A stretch of 6,304 bases of DNA from Bacteroidota bacterium (GCA_027483285.1 JAIXUZ010000256.1:1-6304), one strand, 5' to 3'; shown: positions 1-6,077, counted from the first letter of the stretch. The notes: a model not told the origin generated them from the letters alone. Translations and numbers: made by a program.

Positions 1-791
1 GCCTTAGCCGACAGCACCATAGCACCGGTTTTACCCTTACTGCCGCCAATAAGCAAAGCATGGCCGTAGGTGCCTTTGTGGGCAAAGTTTTCTCGTGGTA
101 CTATAAGCTGACGAATTTCGCCCTCCTCGACCAAATAGTTAGGCGATTGGGTAGAGGCTATAAACTGCGCATCGAGCCCAATGGGCAACACCACAAACTC
201 GCCCACATAGGGCGCGCTTTCAAAAAAGAAGAAGGCCAGCTTGGGTTGCTCAAAGGTTAGGGTATAGTCGGCTTTAAATACCGTACCGTCGTTATCGGTA
301 TTATCATCGGCATACAAACCCGATGGTATATCAATAGCCACGCGTATGGCGTCGACAGTGTTCAGGGCATTTATAATCTCTGCCTGCACACCCTTAACCG
401 GCTTGTTTAATCCCGTACCAAAAAGGGCATCAATAATAACATCAAAATCGCCCGTAAGGCCATCGGCACCGGTTATGGTTGTTATGGTTGATTGGTGGAG
501 TTTATGATAATTAGCGGTAAAATCGGGACTGCCTTTAGCAGCATCGCCCACCACAAAAACCTGCACCTGTTTGCCTGCGCTAAGCAGCATGCGGGCGATA
601 GCTAAACCGTCGCCACCGTTGTTGCCTGTACCGCAAACAATAGCAAAGCGCTGTTCGGCGGTAAAGCACTCCATTAGCCAGTCGAAACAAGCCGTGGCGG
701 CGCGTTCCATAAGGTCTGCAGAAGCAATAGGCTTGTTGGCAATAGTCGCGGTATCGGCCTCGCGTAGTTGGGGTGCTGAGAGGATTTTCAT
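1..791 (-). CDS. nnr: Bifunctional NAD(P)H-hydrate epimerase / ADP-dependent NAD(P)HX dehydratase, N-terminal part (3' end beyond window)
   Basis: Reading the minus strand from the ATG at 789-791 gives 263 codons with no stop before the window edge. The protein repairs hydrated NADH and NADPH in the cytoplasm: the YjeF N-terminal domain interconverts the R and S epimers, and the C-terminal ribokinase-like domain dehydrates the S form using ADP. Visible family marks are DLMERAA (residues 26-32), the nucleotide-binding loop GTGNNGGDG (54-62), the conserved Asp in DALFGTGLNKP (121-131), DIPSGL (154-159) and ADYTLTFEQPKLAF (174-187). The linker ends at about residue 236 and HKGTYGHALLIGGSKGKTGA (238-257) opens the dehydratase domain. 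Bifunctional Nnr proteins are about 500 residues, so roughly half is missing, including the dehydratase active site. The start fits because MKILSAPQLREAD is a normal YjeF N-terminus. It is divergent from the TetR gene, and the 814-878 repeat lies just upstream of its start. The family assignment is very secure. Confidence 0.95.
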   Translation of the reverse strand, partial: MKILSAPQLREADTATIANKPIASADLMERAATACFDWLMECFTAEQRFAIVCGTGNNGGDGLAIARMLLSAGKQVQVFVVGDAAKGSPDFTANYHKLHQSTITTITGADGLTGDFDVIIDALFGTGLNKPVKGVQAEIINALNTVDAIRVAIDIPSGLYADDNTDNDGTVFKADYTLTFEQPKLAFFFFESAPYVGEFVVLPIGLDAQFIASTQSPNYLVEEGEIRQLIVPRENFAHKGTYGHALLIGGSKGKTGAMVLSAK

Positions 792-813
792 TGCGATAAA
801 TGTAGGGAATATT

Positions 814-878
814 CCACCTCCCCCTGCCCCCTCCTAATTTAGGAGGGGGTGTCACGACGATAGTTGTGACGGGGGTGG
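814..878. repeat. Structured GC-rich intergenic element with three-way-junction potential
   Basis: Three nested inverted repeats fit together without overlap. The outer stem pairs CCACCTCC (814-821) with GGGGGTGG (871-878), 8 bp with one T-G wobble. Inside it, CCCCCTCCTAA (827-837) pairs perfectly with TTAGGAGGGGG (839-849), and GTCACGAC (851-858) pairs with GTTGTGAC (863-870) around a GATA loop with one wobble. The result is a cloverleaf-like fold closed by an outer helix. It codes for nothing plausible. Pyrimidine/purine-rich inverted repeats with a TAATTTA core are familiar as dispersed intergenic elements in Sphingobacteriaceae (general recollection, not searched). It sits 22 bp upstream of the nnr start, so it would be in the nnr mRNA leader if that promoter lies beyond it. 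The structure is seen directly; dispersal in the genome is inferred. Confidence 0.7.
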
Positions 879-921
879 TAAAAATGAGGCAATAAATTTA
901 TTATCAACCAACACCCCTATT

Positions 922-937
922 TATACCGATTGGTATA
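922..937. promoter_or_regulatory. Putative TetR-family operator (autoregulatory palindrome)
   Basis: TATACC-GATT-GGTATA is a perfect inverted repeat with 6-bp arms and a 4-bp spacer, 28 bp upstream of the TetR start. It runs into the -7 element at 936-943, so a bound dimer would block RNA polymerase. The layout resembles the E. coli NemR box as I recall it (TAGACCGATCGGTCTA), sharing the ACCGAT-GGT core. This is the classic position for TetR autoregulation. The palindrome is seen directly; the assignment to the adjacent repressor is inferred from position and family. No second copy was noticed near the other genes. Confidence 0.7.
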
Positions 938-943
938 TATTTG
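936..943 (+). promoter_or_regulatory. Bacteroidota-type -7 promoter element for the TetR-thiolase unit
   Basis: TATATTTG matches the Bacteroidota -7 consensus TAnnTTTG exactly. No convincing -33 TTTG is seen about 20 bp upstream, so the promoter may be weak. Transcription would begin near 950, leaving a leader of about 16 nt rich in A and G (GAAAGAGCAAAAAGCC) before the ATG at 966. The first two bases overlap the last two of the palindrome at 922-937. Confidence 0.5.
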
Positions 944-965
944 TATAGGGAAAGAGCAAAAAGCC

Positions 966-1553
966 ATGTCGAAAGCAGAAAAAACAAAGCAGTTTATTTT
1001 AGAAAAAACCGCACCCATATTTAATACCAAGGGGTATGCGGGCACATCGCTTACGGATATGACCGAGGCTACAGGCCTTACCAAAGGCAGCATATATGGC
1101 AACTTTGAGAATAAAGACGAAGTAGCCCTTGCCGCTTTTGATTATAACCTGACCAAGGTGGGCAAGATTATTAAGCGCGAAATGGATAAGCACGAGCTGA
1201 TTAAAGATAAGCTACTGGTGTATGTTAGGGTGTATGAAGACTATATGAACCTTGATTTCCCCAAAGGCGGCTGCCCCATTTTAAACACCGCTATAGAGGC
1301 CGATGATACCCACCCCGAGCTGAAGAAACGCGCCGCTGATGCTATATACAACTGGAAGAAGATAATTGTAAAGCTGATTGAAAAAGGCATTGCCACGGGC
1401 GAGTTCCACAAAAACACCGATGCCGGCCAACTGGCCCTGGGCATGATTGCCGCTATTGAAGGGGGCATTATGGTGGCTAAAATTACCGGCAAGCAAGGCT
1501 ACCTAACGGGTGTAATGCAGCTGGTAGAACGCATGATTAATGATTTGAAATAA
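966..1553 (+). CDS. TetR/AcrR-family transcriptional repressor, NemR/YxaF-like
   Basis: A 195-residue TetR-family regulator, typical in length. The N-terminal DNA-binding domain spans about residues 5-60, with the helix-turn-helix around TSLTDMTEATGLTKGSIYGN (27-46) followed by F47 and the family's KDEV turn (50-53). The remainder is the all-helical ligand-binding and dimer domain with a GGCPILN motif (101-107). The start at 966 is preferred over an in-frame ATG at 930, because that ATG lies inside the operator palindrome and upstream of the predicted transcription start; MSKAEKTKQFILEKTAPIF is a normal TetR opening. Cys103 is the only cysteine and Lys172 lies 69 residues later, the same spacing as Cys106 and Lys175 in my recollection of E. 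coli NemR. It probably represses itself and the thiolase gene that follows after 18 bp. The effector is unknown: an acyl-CoA or a reactive electrophile are both reasonable. Confidence 0.93.
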   Translation: MSKAEKTKQFILEKTAPIFNTKGYAGTSLTDMTEATGLTKGSIYGNFENKDEVALAAFDYNLTKVGKIIKREMDKHELIKDKLLVYVRVYEDYMNLDFPKGGCPILNTAIEADDTHPELKKRAADAIYNWKKIIVKLIEKGIATGEFHKNTDAGQLALGMIAAIEGGIMVAKITGKQGYLTGVMQLVERMINDLK

Positions 1554-1571
1554 CAATTTAAAAAACCGATA

Positions 1572-2852
1572 ATGCTTAACAACAACCAAGCCCGCCGCGT
1601 AGCCATTGTAGGCTATAACCGTATACCATTTGCCCGTCAAAACACCGCCTATGCCGATGCTACCCTTCAAGATATGATGGTTGCATCACTTAACGGACTG
1701 GTAGACCGCTACAAATTGCAAGGCCAATTATTGGGCGAGGTTGCTGGCGGCGCGGTTATCAAATCGAGCCTTGAATTAAATATGATGCGCGAGTGCGTAT
1801 TAGCAACCAAACTGGATAAAAACACCCCCGCGTGCGACATTCAGCAGGCATGTGATACAGGTTTGGAGTCTGCAATATATATAGCCAATAAAATAGCCTT
1901 AGGGCAGATAGAAGTAGGCATTGCCGGTGGGGTAGACTCTACCAGCAACGTACCGCTTTTGTTTGGCGAACGTGCCCGCAAAATATTCCTTGCCCTAAAC
2001 CGCGCTAAAACTACCGGCGAGCGCTTAAAGCAACTATTCAAACTTAGGCTTAAAGACTTTAAACCCGTTGCCCCGGCAAACGAGGAGCCCCGCACAGGCT
2101 TATCTATGGGCGGCCATACCGAGATTACCGCCAAATACTATGCTATTCCCCGCGAGGAGCAGGATAAACTGGCGTATGAAAGTCACCAAAAGCTTGCCAA
2201 GGCTTACGAAGAAGGCTTTTTTGATGATATGGTTACCCCTTTTAAAGGCCTTAACCGCGATAACAACCTGCGCCCCGACAGCACACTGGAAAAACTGGCT
2301 ACACTTAAGCCTGCGTTTGATAAGGTAAACGGCTCTATGACAGCAGGTAATTCTACCCCGCTAACCGACGGTGCATCATGCATCCTGCTAGCCAGCGAAG
2401 AATGGGCTAAGGCAAACAACCTGCCTGTGCTATGTTACCTAACCTTTGCCGAACTGGCTGCCATAGAATATGTAGATAACAAGCATAACCTTCTGTTGGC
2501 GCCCGTGTATGCAGCAACACGCATGCTGCAAAAGGCAGGACTTACATTGCAGGATTTTGATTACTACGAAATTCACGAGGCCTTTGCCGCACAGGTACTG
2601 GCTACGCTAAAAATATGGGAAAGCCCTGAACTGATGAAAACCTTTGGCTTTGATAAACCCCTGGGCAGCATAGACCGCAGCAAACTGAATGTAAAAGGCA
2701 GCAGCCTGGCAACAGCCCATCCTTTTGCCGCGACCGGTGGCCGTATTATTGCCACACTGGCTAAACTGCTAAACGAGAAAGGCTCGGGCCGTGGATTTAT
2801 ATCGGTTTGTGCTGCCGGTGGGCAAGGCATTACCATGATACTGGAGAAGTAG
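1572..2852 (+). CDS. FadI-like thiolase (acetyl-CoA C-acyltransferase / acetyltransferase)
   Basis: A complete 426-residue thiolase, the usual length for the FadI/HADHB-like branch. It would catalyse CoA-dependent cleavage of 3-ketoacyl-CoA to acetyl-CoA plus a shortened acyl-CoA (the last step of beta-oxidation), or the reverse condensation; sequence alone does not fix direction or chain length. All catalytic elements are present: nucleophile Cys94 in QQACDTGLES, AGGVDSTS (118-125), MTAGNSTPLTDGAS (256-269), His335 in EIHEAFA, His383 in AHPFAATGGR (the HPFAATG form is FadI-like), and acid/base Cys413 in CAAGGQG. The ATG follows the TetR stop by 18 bp, so the two genes are probably co-transcribed from the promoter near 936-943. 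No hydroxyacyl-CoA dehydrogenase/hydratase partner is adjacent: the next gene is rnhB with its own promoter. No obvious hairpin terminator follows the stop. Confidence 0.93.
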   Translation: MLNNNQARRVAIVGYNRIPFARQNTAYADATLQDMMVASLNGLVDRYKLQGQLLGEVAGGAVIKSSLELNMMRECVLATKLDKNTPACDIQQACDTGLESAIYIANKIALGQIEVGIAGGVDSTSNVPLLFGERARKIFLALNRAKTTGERLKQLFKLRLKDFKPVAPANEEPRTGLSMGGHTEITAKYYAIPREEQDKLAYESHQKLAKAYEEGFFDDMVTPFKGLNRDNNLRPDSTLEKLATLKPAFDKVNGSMTAGNSTPLTDGASCILLASEEWAKANNLPVLCYLTFAELAAIEYVDNKHNLLLAPVYAATRMLQKAGLTLQDFDYYEIHEAFAAQVLATLKIWESPELMKTFGFDKPLGSIDRSKLNVKGSSLATAHPFAATGGRIIATLAKLLNEKGSGRGFISVCAAGGQGITMILEK

Positions 2853-2886
2853 GCTGTTAATGCCTTAGCTATATTATCAACACCTA

Positions 2887-2918
2887 TTTAAACTAAACGG
2901 CTAAATGCCTTAATTTTG
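2887..2918 (+). promoter_or_regulatory. Putative Bacteroidota promoter for rnhB
   Basis: TAATTTTG (2911-2918) matches the -7 consensus TAnnTTTG exactly. TTTA (2887-2890) lies 20 bp upstream, where the -33 TTTG is expected, with one mismatch. Transcription would start near 2925, giving a leader of only about 13 nt before the TTG at 2938. The whole gap between thiolase and rnhB (2853-2937) holds nothing else that I can recognise. Confidence 0.5.
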
Positions 2919-2937
2919 ATAGGATAATAACTGTGCA

Positions 2938-3546
2938 TTGGCATTAAAGAGTTTCCATACTAAAGGCATTGTAGAAGCAGGTTGCGACGAGGCCGGGCGC
3001 GGATGCCTTGCAGGCCCCGTTTTTGCCGCTGCTGTTATCCTTCCGCCCAAATACAAAAACAAAACCCTTAACGATAGCAAACAACTATCAGAGAAGGTGC
3101 GTTATGAGCTGAGGAAGGAAATAGAGGCCGATGCGGTTACCTACGCCATTGGGGTGGTATCTCAGCAAGAGATTGATGATATAAACATCCTGCGGGCTTC
3201 TTTTCTGGCTATGCACCGTGCTTTAGACCAATTAGATAGGCGACCAGAATCGTTGCTTATTGATGGCAACCGTTTTACTAAGTACAACGATATTACCCAC
3301 CATTGCATTATTAAGGGCGATGGAATATACCTTGCTATTGCTGCGGCTTCTATATTGGCTAAAACCTATAGGGACGAGTATATGGCCAACCTACACCCGC
3401 AGTTTCCACACTACCGATGGGATACCAACATGGGCTACCCCACAAAGGCACACAGGGATGCTATCCGCCAATACGGCCCCTGCGAACACCACCGCAAAAC
3501 CTTTACCCTCCTACCAAACCAACTGGAATTGGAATTGGGATTTTAA
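2938..3546 (+). CDS. rnhB: Ribonuclease HII
   Basis: A 202-residue cytoplasmic RNase HII, which cuts RNA in RNA-DNA hybrids and starts removal of single ribonucleotides from DNA. The four metal-binding carboxylates are visible: Asp17 and Glu18 in CDEAGRG, Asp109 in LLIDGN, and Asp146 in ASILAKTYRD. The GRG triad (20-22) and the Tyr of MGYPTKAH (Tyr167), which together recognise the RNA-DNA junction, are intact, as are LNDSKQLS (44-51) and the C-terminal HHRKTF (184-189). The start appears to be TTG at 2938: the frame is closed by TAG at 2920-2922 and contains no ATG or GTG before the conserved core, and this start gives the usual 16 residues ahead of Asp17. AGGA at 2921-2924 is rather far upstream for a ribosome binding site. 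It converges on the OmpA-domain gene, with a repeat and a terminator between them. Confidence 0.95.
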   Translation: MALKSFHTKGIVEAGCDEAGRGCLAGPVFAAAVILPPKYKNKTLNDSKQLSEKVRYELRKEIEADAVTYAIGVVSQQEIDDINILRASFLAMHRALDQLDRRPESLLIDGNRFTKYNDITHHCIIKGDGIYLAIAAASILAKTYRDEYMANLHPQFPHYRWDTNMGYPTKAHRDAIRQYGPCEHHRKTFTLLPNQLELELGF

Positions 3547-3571
3547 TCAAGAAACGTAATCTTTAAAAAGG

Positions 3572-3618
3572 CTCCCCACTGCCAATTGGGATTACCATAG
3601 TGCTTGCACTATGGGGAG
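3572..3618. repeat. Second structured intergenic element, cloverleaf-like
   Basis: A perfect hairpin pairs CCATAGTGC (3595-3603) with GCACTATGG (3606-3614) around a TT loop. Just before it is the 8-bp palindrome CCAATTGG (3582-3589). CTCC (3572-3575) can pair with GGAG (3615-3618) to close both. The order is the same as in the 814-878 element: pyrimidine-rich outer arm, first arm with an AATT core, second hairpin, purine-rich closing arm. The sequences differ, and the two may be distinct families. It lies 25 bp after the rnhB stop and could shield that mRNA's 3' end, but no T-tract follows it, so it is not called a terminator. The hairpin is certain; calling it a dispersed repeat is inference. 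Confidence 0.6.
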
Positions 3619-3664
3619 GGTGTATTCATCTAATCTTACGACACACAAGGATAAGGTCAAACAA

Positions 3665-3694
3665 AAATCCCCCTTGGTAAACCAAGGGGGATTT
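3665..3694 (-). terminator. Rho-independent terminator for the OmpA-domain gene, possibly bidirectional
   Basis: AAATCCCCCTTGG (3665-3677) pairs perfectly with CCAAGGGGGATTT (3682-3694) around a 4-base loop, a 13-bp stem. Read on the minus strand it begins 23 bp after the OmpA-domain stop, and its 3' arm runs into GGGGGATTTTTGTTTG, a good T-tract. On the plus strand the T-run is only three bases, so termination of rnhB transcripts here would be weaker. Placement between convergent genes fits a shared terminator. Confidence 0.88.
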
Positions 3695-3717
3695 GAATAT
3701 AGTGTAAACTGAGCTTA

Positions 3718-6033
3718 TTAATTAGTAGCCGGAGCAACCGCAGGAGCAACTTCCTCTTCCGCGCGGATAAACTCGGTACGGCGGTTAGCCTGGTGTTCTT
3801 CTTCAGAGCATTCAACACCGTCAGAGCAACGGTTGGTTAAGTTAGTCTCACCAAACGATTGAGCAATAATGCGGTTTTTCTTGATACCTTTTTTAACAAG
3901 ATAAGCAACAGCGGCATTGCTACGTTTAGAAGCCAATTTGTCGTTGTAATTAGATTCACCACGAGAGTCAGCAAACGATTTAGCAACAACCTTCATTGTA
4001 GGCTCTGCTTTCATCAAAGCAACCAGTTCGTCAAGTTCTTTCTTGTTAAAGTCGTCTTTACGTACTTCTGTTTTATCAAAGTCGTAGTAAACAACAGCTA
4101 ACATAAGCTCTTTATCAAACGCTAAGTCAACTTTAAAGTTTTCAGATGCTTTCTTACCCATTGTAGAAATACTCACCTCATTAGTGCGCATTCCACCTTT
4201 TTCAGCGTAAATAATGTAGTCGCTTTCAGGAGAAATTTTGTAATCAAAAATACCCGCTTCGTTTGCAACTACAGTAATAATCTCGCCAGTAGTTTTGTTT
4301 TTAAAGTATACGGTAGCTCCCGGTACACCTACGTTAGTGCTGCGGGTAGTTACACTGCCGTCAACAATAAATTTGTATTTGCTAAGGATGATTTTCTTAT
4401 CGATAGATTTACCAGGACGTACATTCTGGGTAGAAACATCAGTAGTTACAACATCATAACCATCGCGGCTAATAGTTACTTTATAGTCGTTTTTAGCACG
4501 CAGGTAGTATTTTGATTTACCATCTTCTTTAGTAGAAGTTGCCGTTTGGCCTGCAGGCATTGGCTCTACATTTACCTGTGCAAGGTTAATTGGGGTTTCA
4601 GTTACTTCTTCAACTACAAGTAAATTTAAACGAACTGAAATGTCGTGCAAGAAACGGTACAAGTCATCATCTAAACCAGCACGGCGGCGGTTTGATGATA
4701 AATAACCTGTTTTGTTCTCTTTGTCTGATATGTAACCAAAATCATCGTAAGCACTGTTAGCAGGGTAACCTAAGTTCTCAGGAGCTTCAAATTGGCCGCC
4801 ATCAGCTGTTGGCCATGCCATGAATACATCTAAACCACCTAAACCCGGTAGGCCATCGCTGGCAAAAAAGAACTGGCCGTCACCATTAATAAATGGGAAC
4901 GATTCGTTACCCGGAGTGTTAAAGTTAGAACCTAAGTTTACCGGAGTACCCCAGGTGCTACCATCCCATTTAGACATGTAAAGGTCAGTACCACCTTGTC
5001 CACCAGGCATATCCGATGAAAAGTATAATGTTTTACCGTCTGCACTTAATGATGGGTGGGCAATGCTATAATCAGCACTGTTTAGGTTTAAAGGTTTAAC
5101 GTCAGAAACTTTCTCGCCGTCAAATTTGCCGCTGTACAATTCAAGTACAAAACGTTTACCGTTTTTAGAGTGTTTCTTTGCCTGGCGGGTAAATATTAAC
5201 GAGTCGCCACTTGGGTAAAAAGATACAGGGCCATCGTTAAAACGTTTGTTAATACCCTTCATCTTTTTAGCAAGCTTAAGATCTTCCTTGTTTACTTTTA
5301 ATGAATCGTAAATCAAAGGGTCGCCATAATAACCTACTGTACGGCTATCGTTGCTGGTATTATAAGTATCATCATCGTTAGCACGGTATTTCGCCAATTT
5401 CTTGCCTTTTTTGTTTACCGACTTGTTGTACTCAGGCGTAATCTTTTTAACGTTGTTAGTATCATCAACTATGTATAGGTCGTAAAAGGCATTGTTGCGG
5501 CTACCATCTGTACGGCGGAAAACACAATTGCTTTTGCGTGCCGATGAAAACACAATGCCTTTTTTATACCAGGCTGGGCCCATATCACTAGATGAGGTGC
5601 TTACCGACGTATTGCTAACTTTCCACAAGGTGCTGTCAGCATAAAAATCCAAAGCATCATATTTGGCGGCATAGTCGGCAGAGTATTTTTTGTAATACTG
5701 CATAGCCTCGCCCTCTTTGCCATTAGCTGCCAATACGGTAGCATAATAGAAGTTTTCCTGTGGAGAAAGCTCACCCAAAGAGGCTGCTTTAAAGTAAGCA
5801 CGCTCTGCTTTGGCAGGCATACCTAACTGGCGGTAGCAATGGCCAAGACTTGCATAAGCCACTTTGTTGGTAGAGTCTTTTTTAACTACATGTTCGTAAA
5901 GAACAGAAGCTTCTTTATATAGGTTTTGGCCGTAAAGTTTATCGGCACGTTTTTGCGCGGCGGTTTGGGCAATTGCTACGTTTACCGTTAGCATAGCCAA
6001 AACAACTGTTATTAATTTTATAGCGTGTTTCAT
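3718..6033 (-). CDS. Secreted OmpA-family protein with TPR, PD40 propeller and Ig/CarboxypepD-like domains (T9SS/gliding-associated, PorE-like architecture)
   Basis: A 771-residue cell-envelope protein. Residues 1-22 form a Sec signal peptide (MKHAIK, hydrophobic core, VAIA then Q); there is no lipobox Cys. Residues about 26-125 are three TPR-like helical repeats. About 150-460 is a PD40/WD40-like propeller with blades such as HPSLSADGKTLYFSSDMPGG (326-345) and LGGLDVFMAW (398-407), interrupted by a Lys/Asp-rich insertion at about 204-262. Two beta-sandwich, CarboxypepD-regulatory-like domains follow (about 468-550 and 554-638). The OmpA peptidoglycan-binding domain spans 647-758; Asp689 (SFADSRG) and Arg704 (ASKRSNAAVAYL) match the diaminopimelate-binding pair, and CSDGVEC plus NRRTEF is the usual Bacteroidota ending. 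An Ala/Pro tail closes the protein. It probably anchors an outer-membrane assembly to peptidoglycan. It follows the PorP/SprF gene by 44 bp on the same strand, so the two are likely one operon; its own promoter is not evident. PorE itself is a lipoprotein, so this is a relative by domain order, not PorE proven. Confidence 0.92.
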   Translation of the reverse strand: MKHAIKLITVVLAMLTVNVAIAQTAAQKRADKLYGQNLYKEASVLYEHVVKKDSTNKVAYASLGHCYRQLGMPAKAERAYFKAASLGELSPQENFYYATVLAANGKEGEAMQYYKKYSADYAAKYDALDFYADSTLWKVSNTSVSTSSSDMGPAWYKKGIVFSSARKSNCVFRRTDGSRNNAFYDLYIVDDTNNVKKITPEYNKSVNKKGKKLAKYRANDDDTYNTSNDSRTVGYYGDPLIYDSLKVNKEDLKLAKKMKGINKRFNDGPVSFYPSGDSLIFTRQAKKHSKNGKRFVLELYSGKFDGEKVSDVKPLNLNSADYSIAHPSLSADGKTLYFSSDMPGGQGGTDLYMSKWDGSTWGTPVNLGSNFNTPGNESFPFINGDGQFFFASDGLPGLGGLDVFMAWPTADGGQFEAPENLGYPANSAYDDFGYISDKENKTGYLSSNRRRAGLDDDLYRFLHDISVRLNLLVVEEVTETPINLAQVNVEPMPAGQTATSTKEDGKSKYYLRAKNDYKVTISRDGYDVVTTDVSTQNVRPGKSIDKKIILSKYKFIVDGSVTTRSTNVGVPGATVYFKNKTTGEIITVVANEAGIFDYKISPESDYIIYAEKGGMRTNEVSISTMGKKASENFKVDLAFDKELMLAVVYYDFDKTEVRKDDFNKKELDELVALMKAEPTMKVVAKSFADSRGESNYNDKLASKRSNAAVAYLVKKGIKKNRIIAQSFGETNLTNRCSDGVECSEEEHQANRRTEFIRAEEEVAPAVAPATN

Positions 6034-6077
6034 TGTCTTAATCCCTTTTGCTGTTTTATATCGAGTATTAAGTAACG

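Noticed and set aside
571..855. Overlapping open frames on both strands near the nnr start
   Set aside because: They are out-of-frame readings of nnr and of the inverted repeat; neither shows a recognisable motif.
893..900. TAAATTTA as a -7 element for nnr on the minus strand
   Set aside because: It matches TAnnTTTG at all but the last base, but is self-complementary AT-rich sequence without a clear -33 partner; too weak to list as a feature.
930..965. Upstream ATG at 930 as the start of the TetR protein (12 extra residues)
   Set aside because: It lies inside the operator palindrome and upstream of the predicted transcription start. The added residues (MVYICIGKEQKA) are not TetR-like, and the ATG at 966 gives a normal N-terminus.
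1841..2134. Minus-strand frames within the thiolase gene (also 2204-2419 and 2573-2836)
   Set aside because: All are antisense shadows of a strongly conserved enzyme, without promoters, ribosome sites or motifs.
3260..3559. A 99-codon plus-strand frame within rnhB
   Set aside because: It is a shadow of rnhB in another frame, with a composition (Thr/Leu/Trp-rich) unlike a real protein.
3572..3618. The hairpin after rnhB as its intrinsic terminator
   Set aside because: The stem is good but is followed by GGAGGGTGTATTC without a T-tract. It is better described as a structured repeat that might only protect the mRNA end.
3547..3717. A small gene or small RNA in the convergent spacer
   Set aside because: There is no open frame with a start and ribosome site, and no -7 element that I can identify; the structure is explained by the repeat and the terminator.
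3859..4101. 80-codon plus-strand frame opposite the OmpA domain
   Set aside because: It is antisense to a conserved domain and has no supporting signal.
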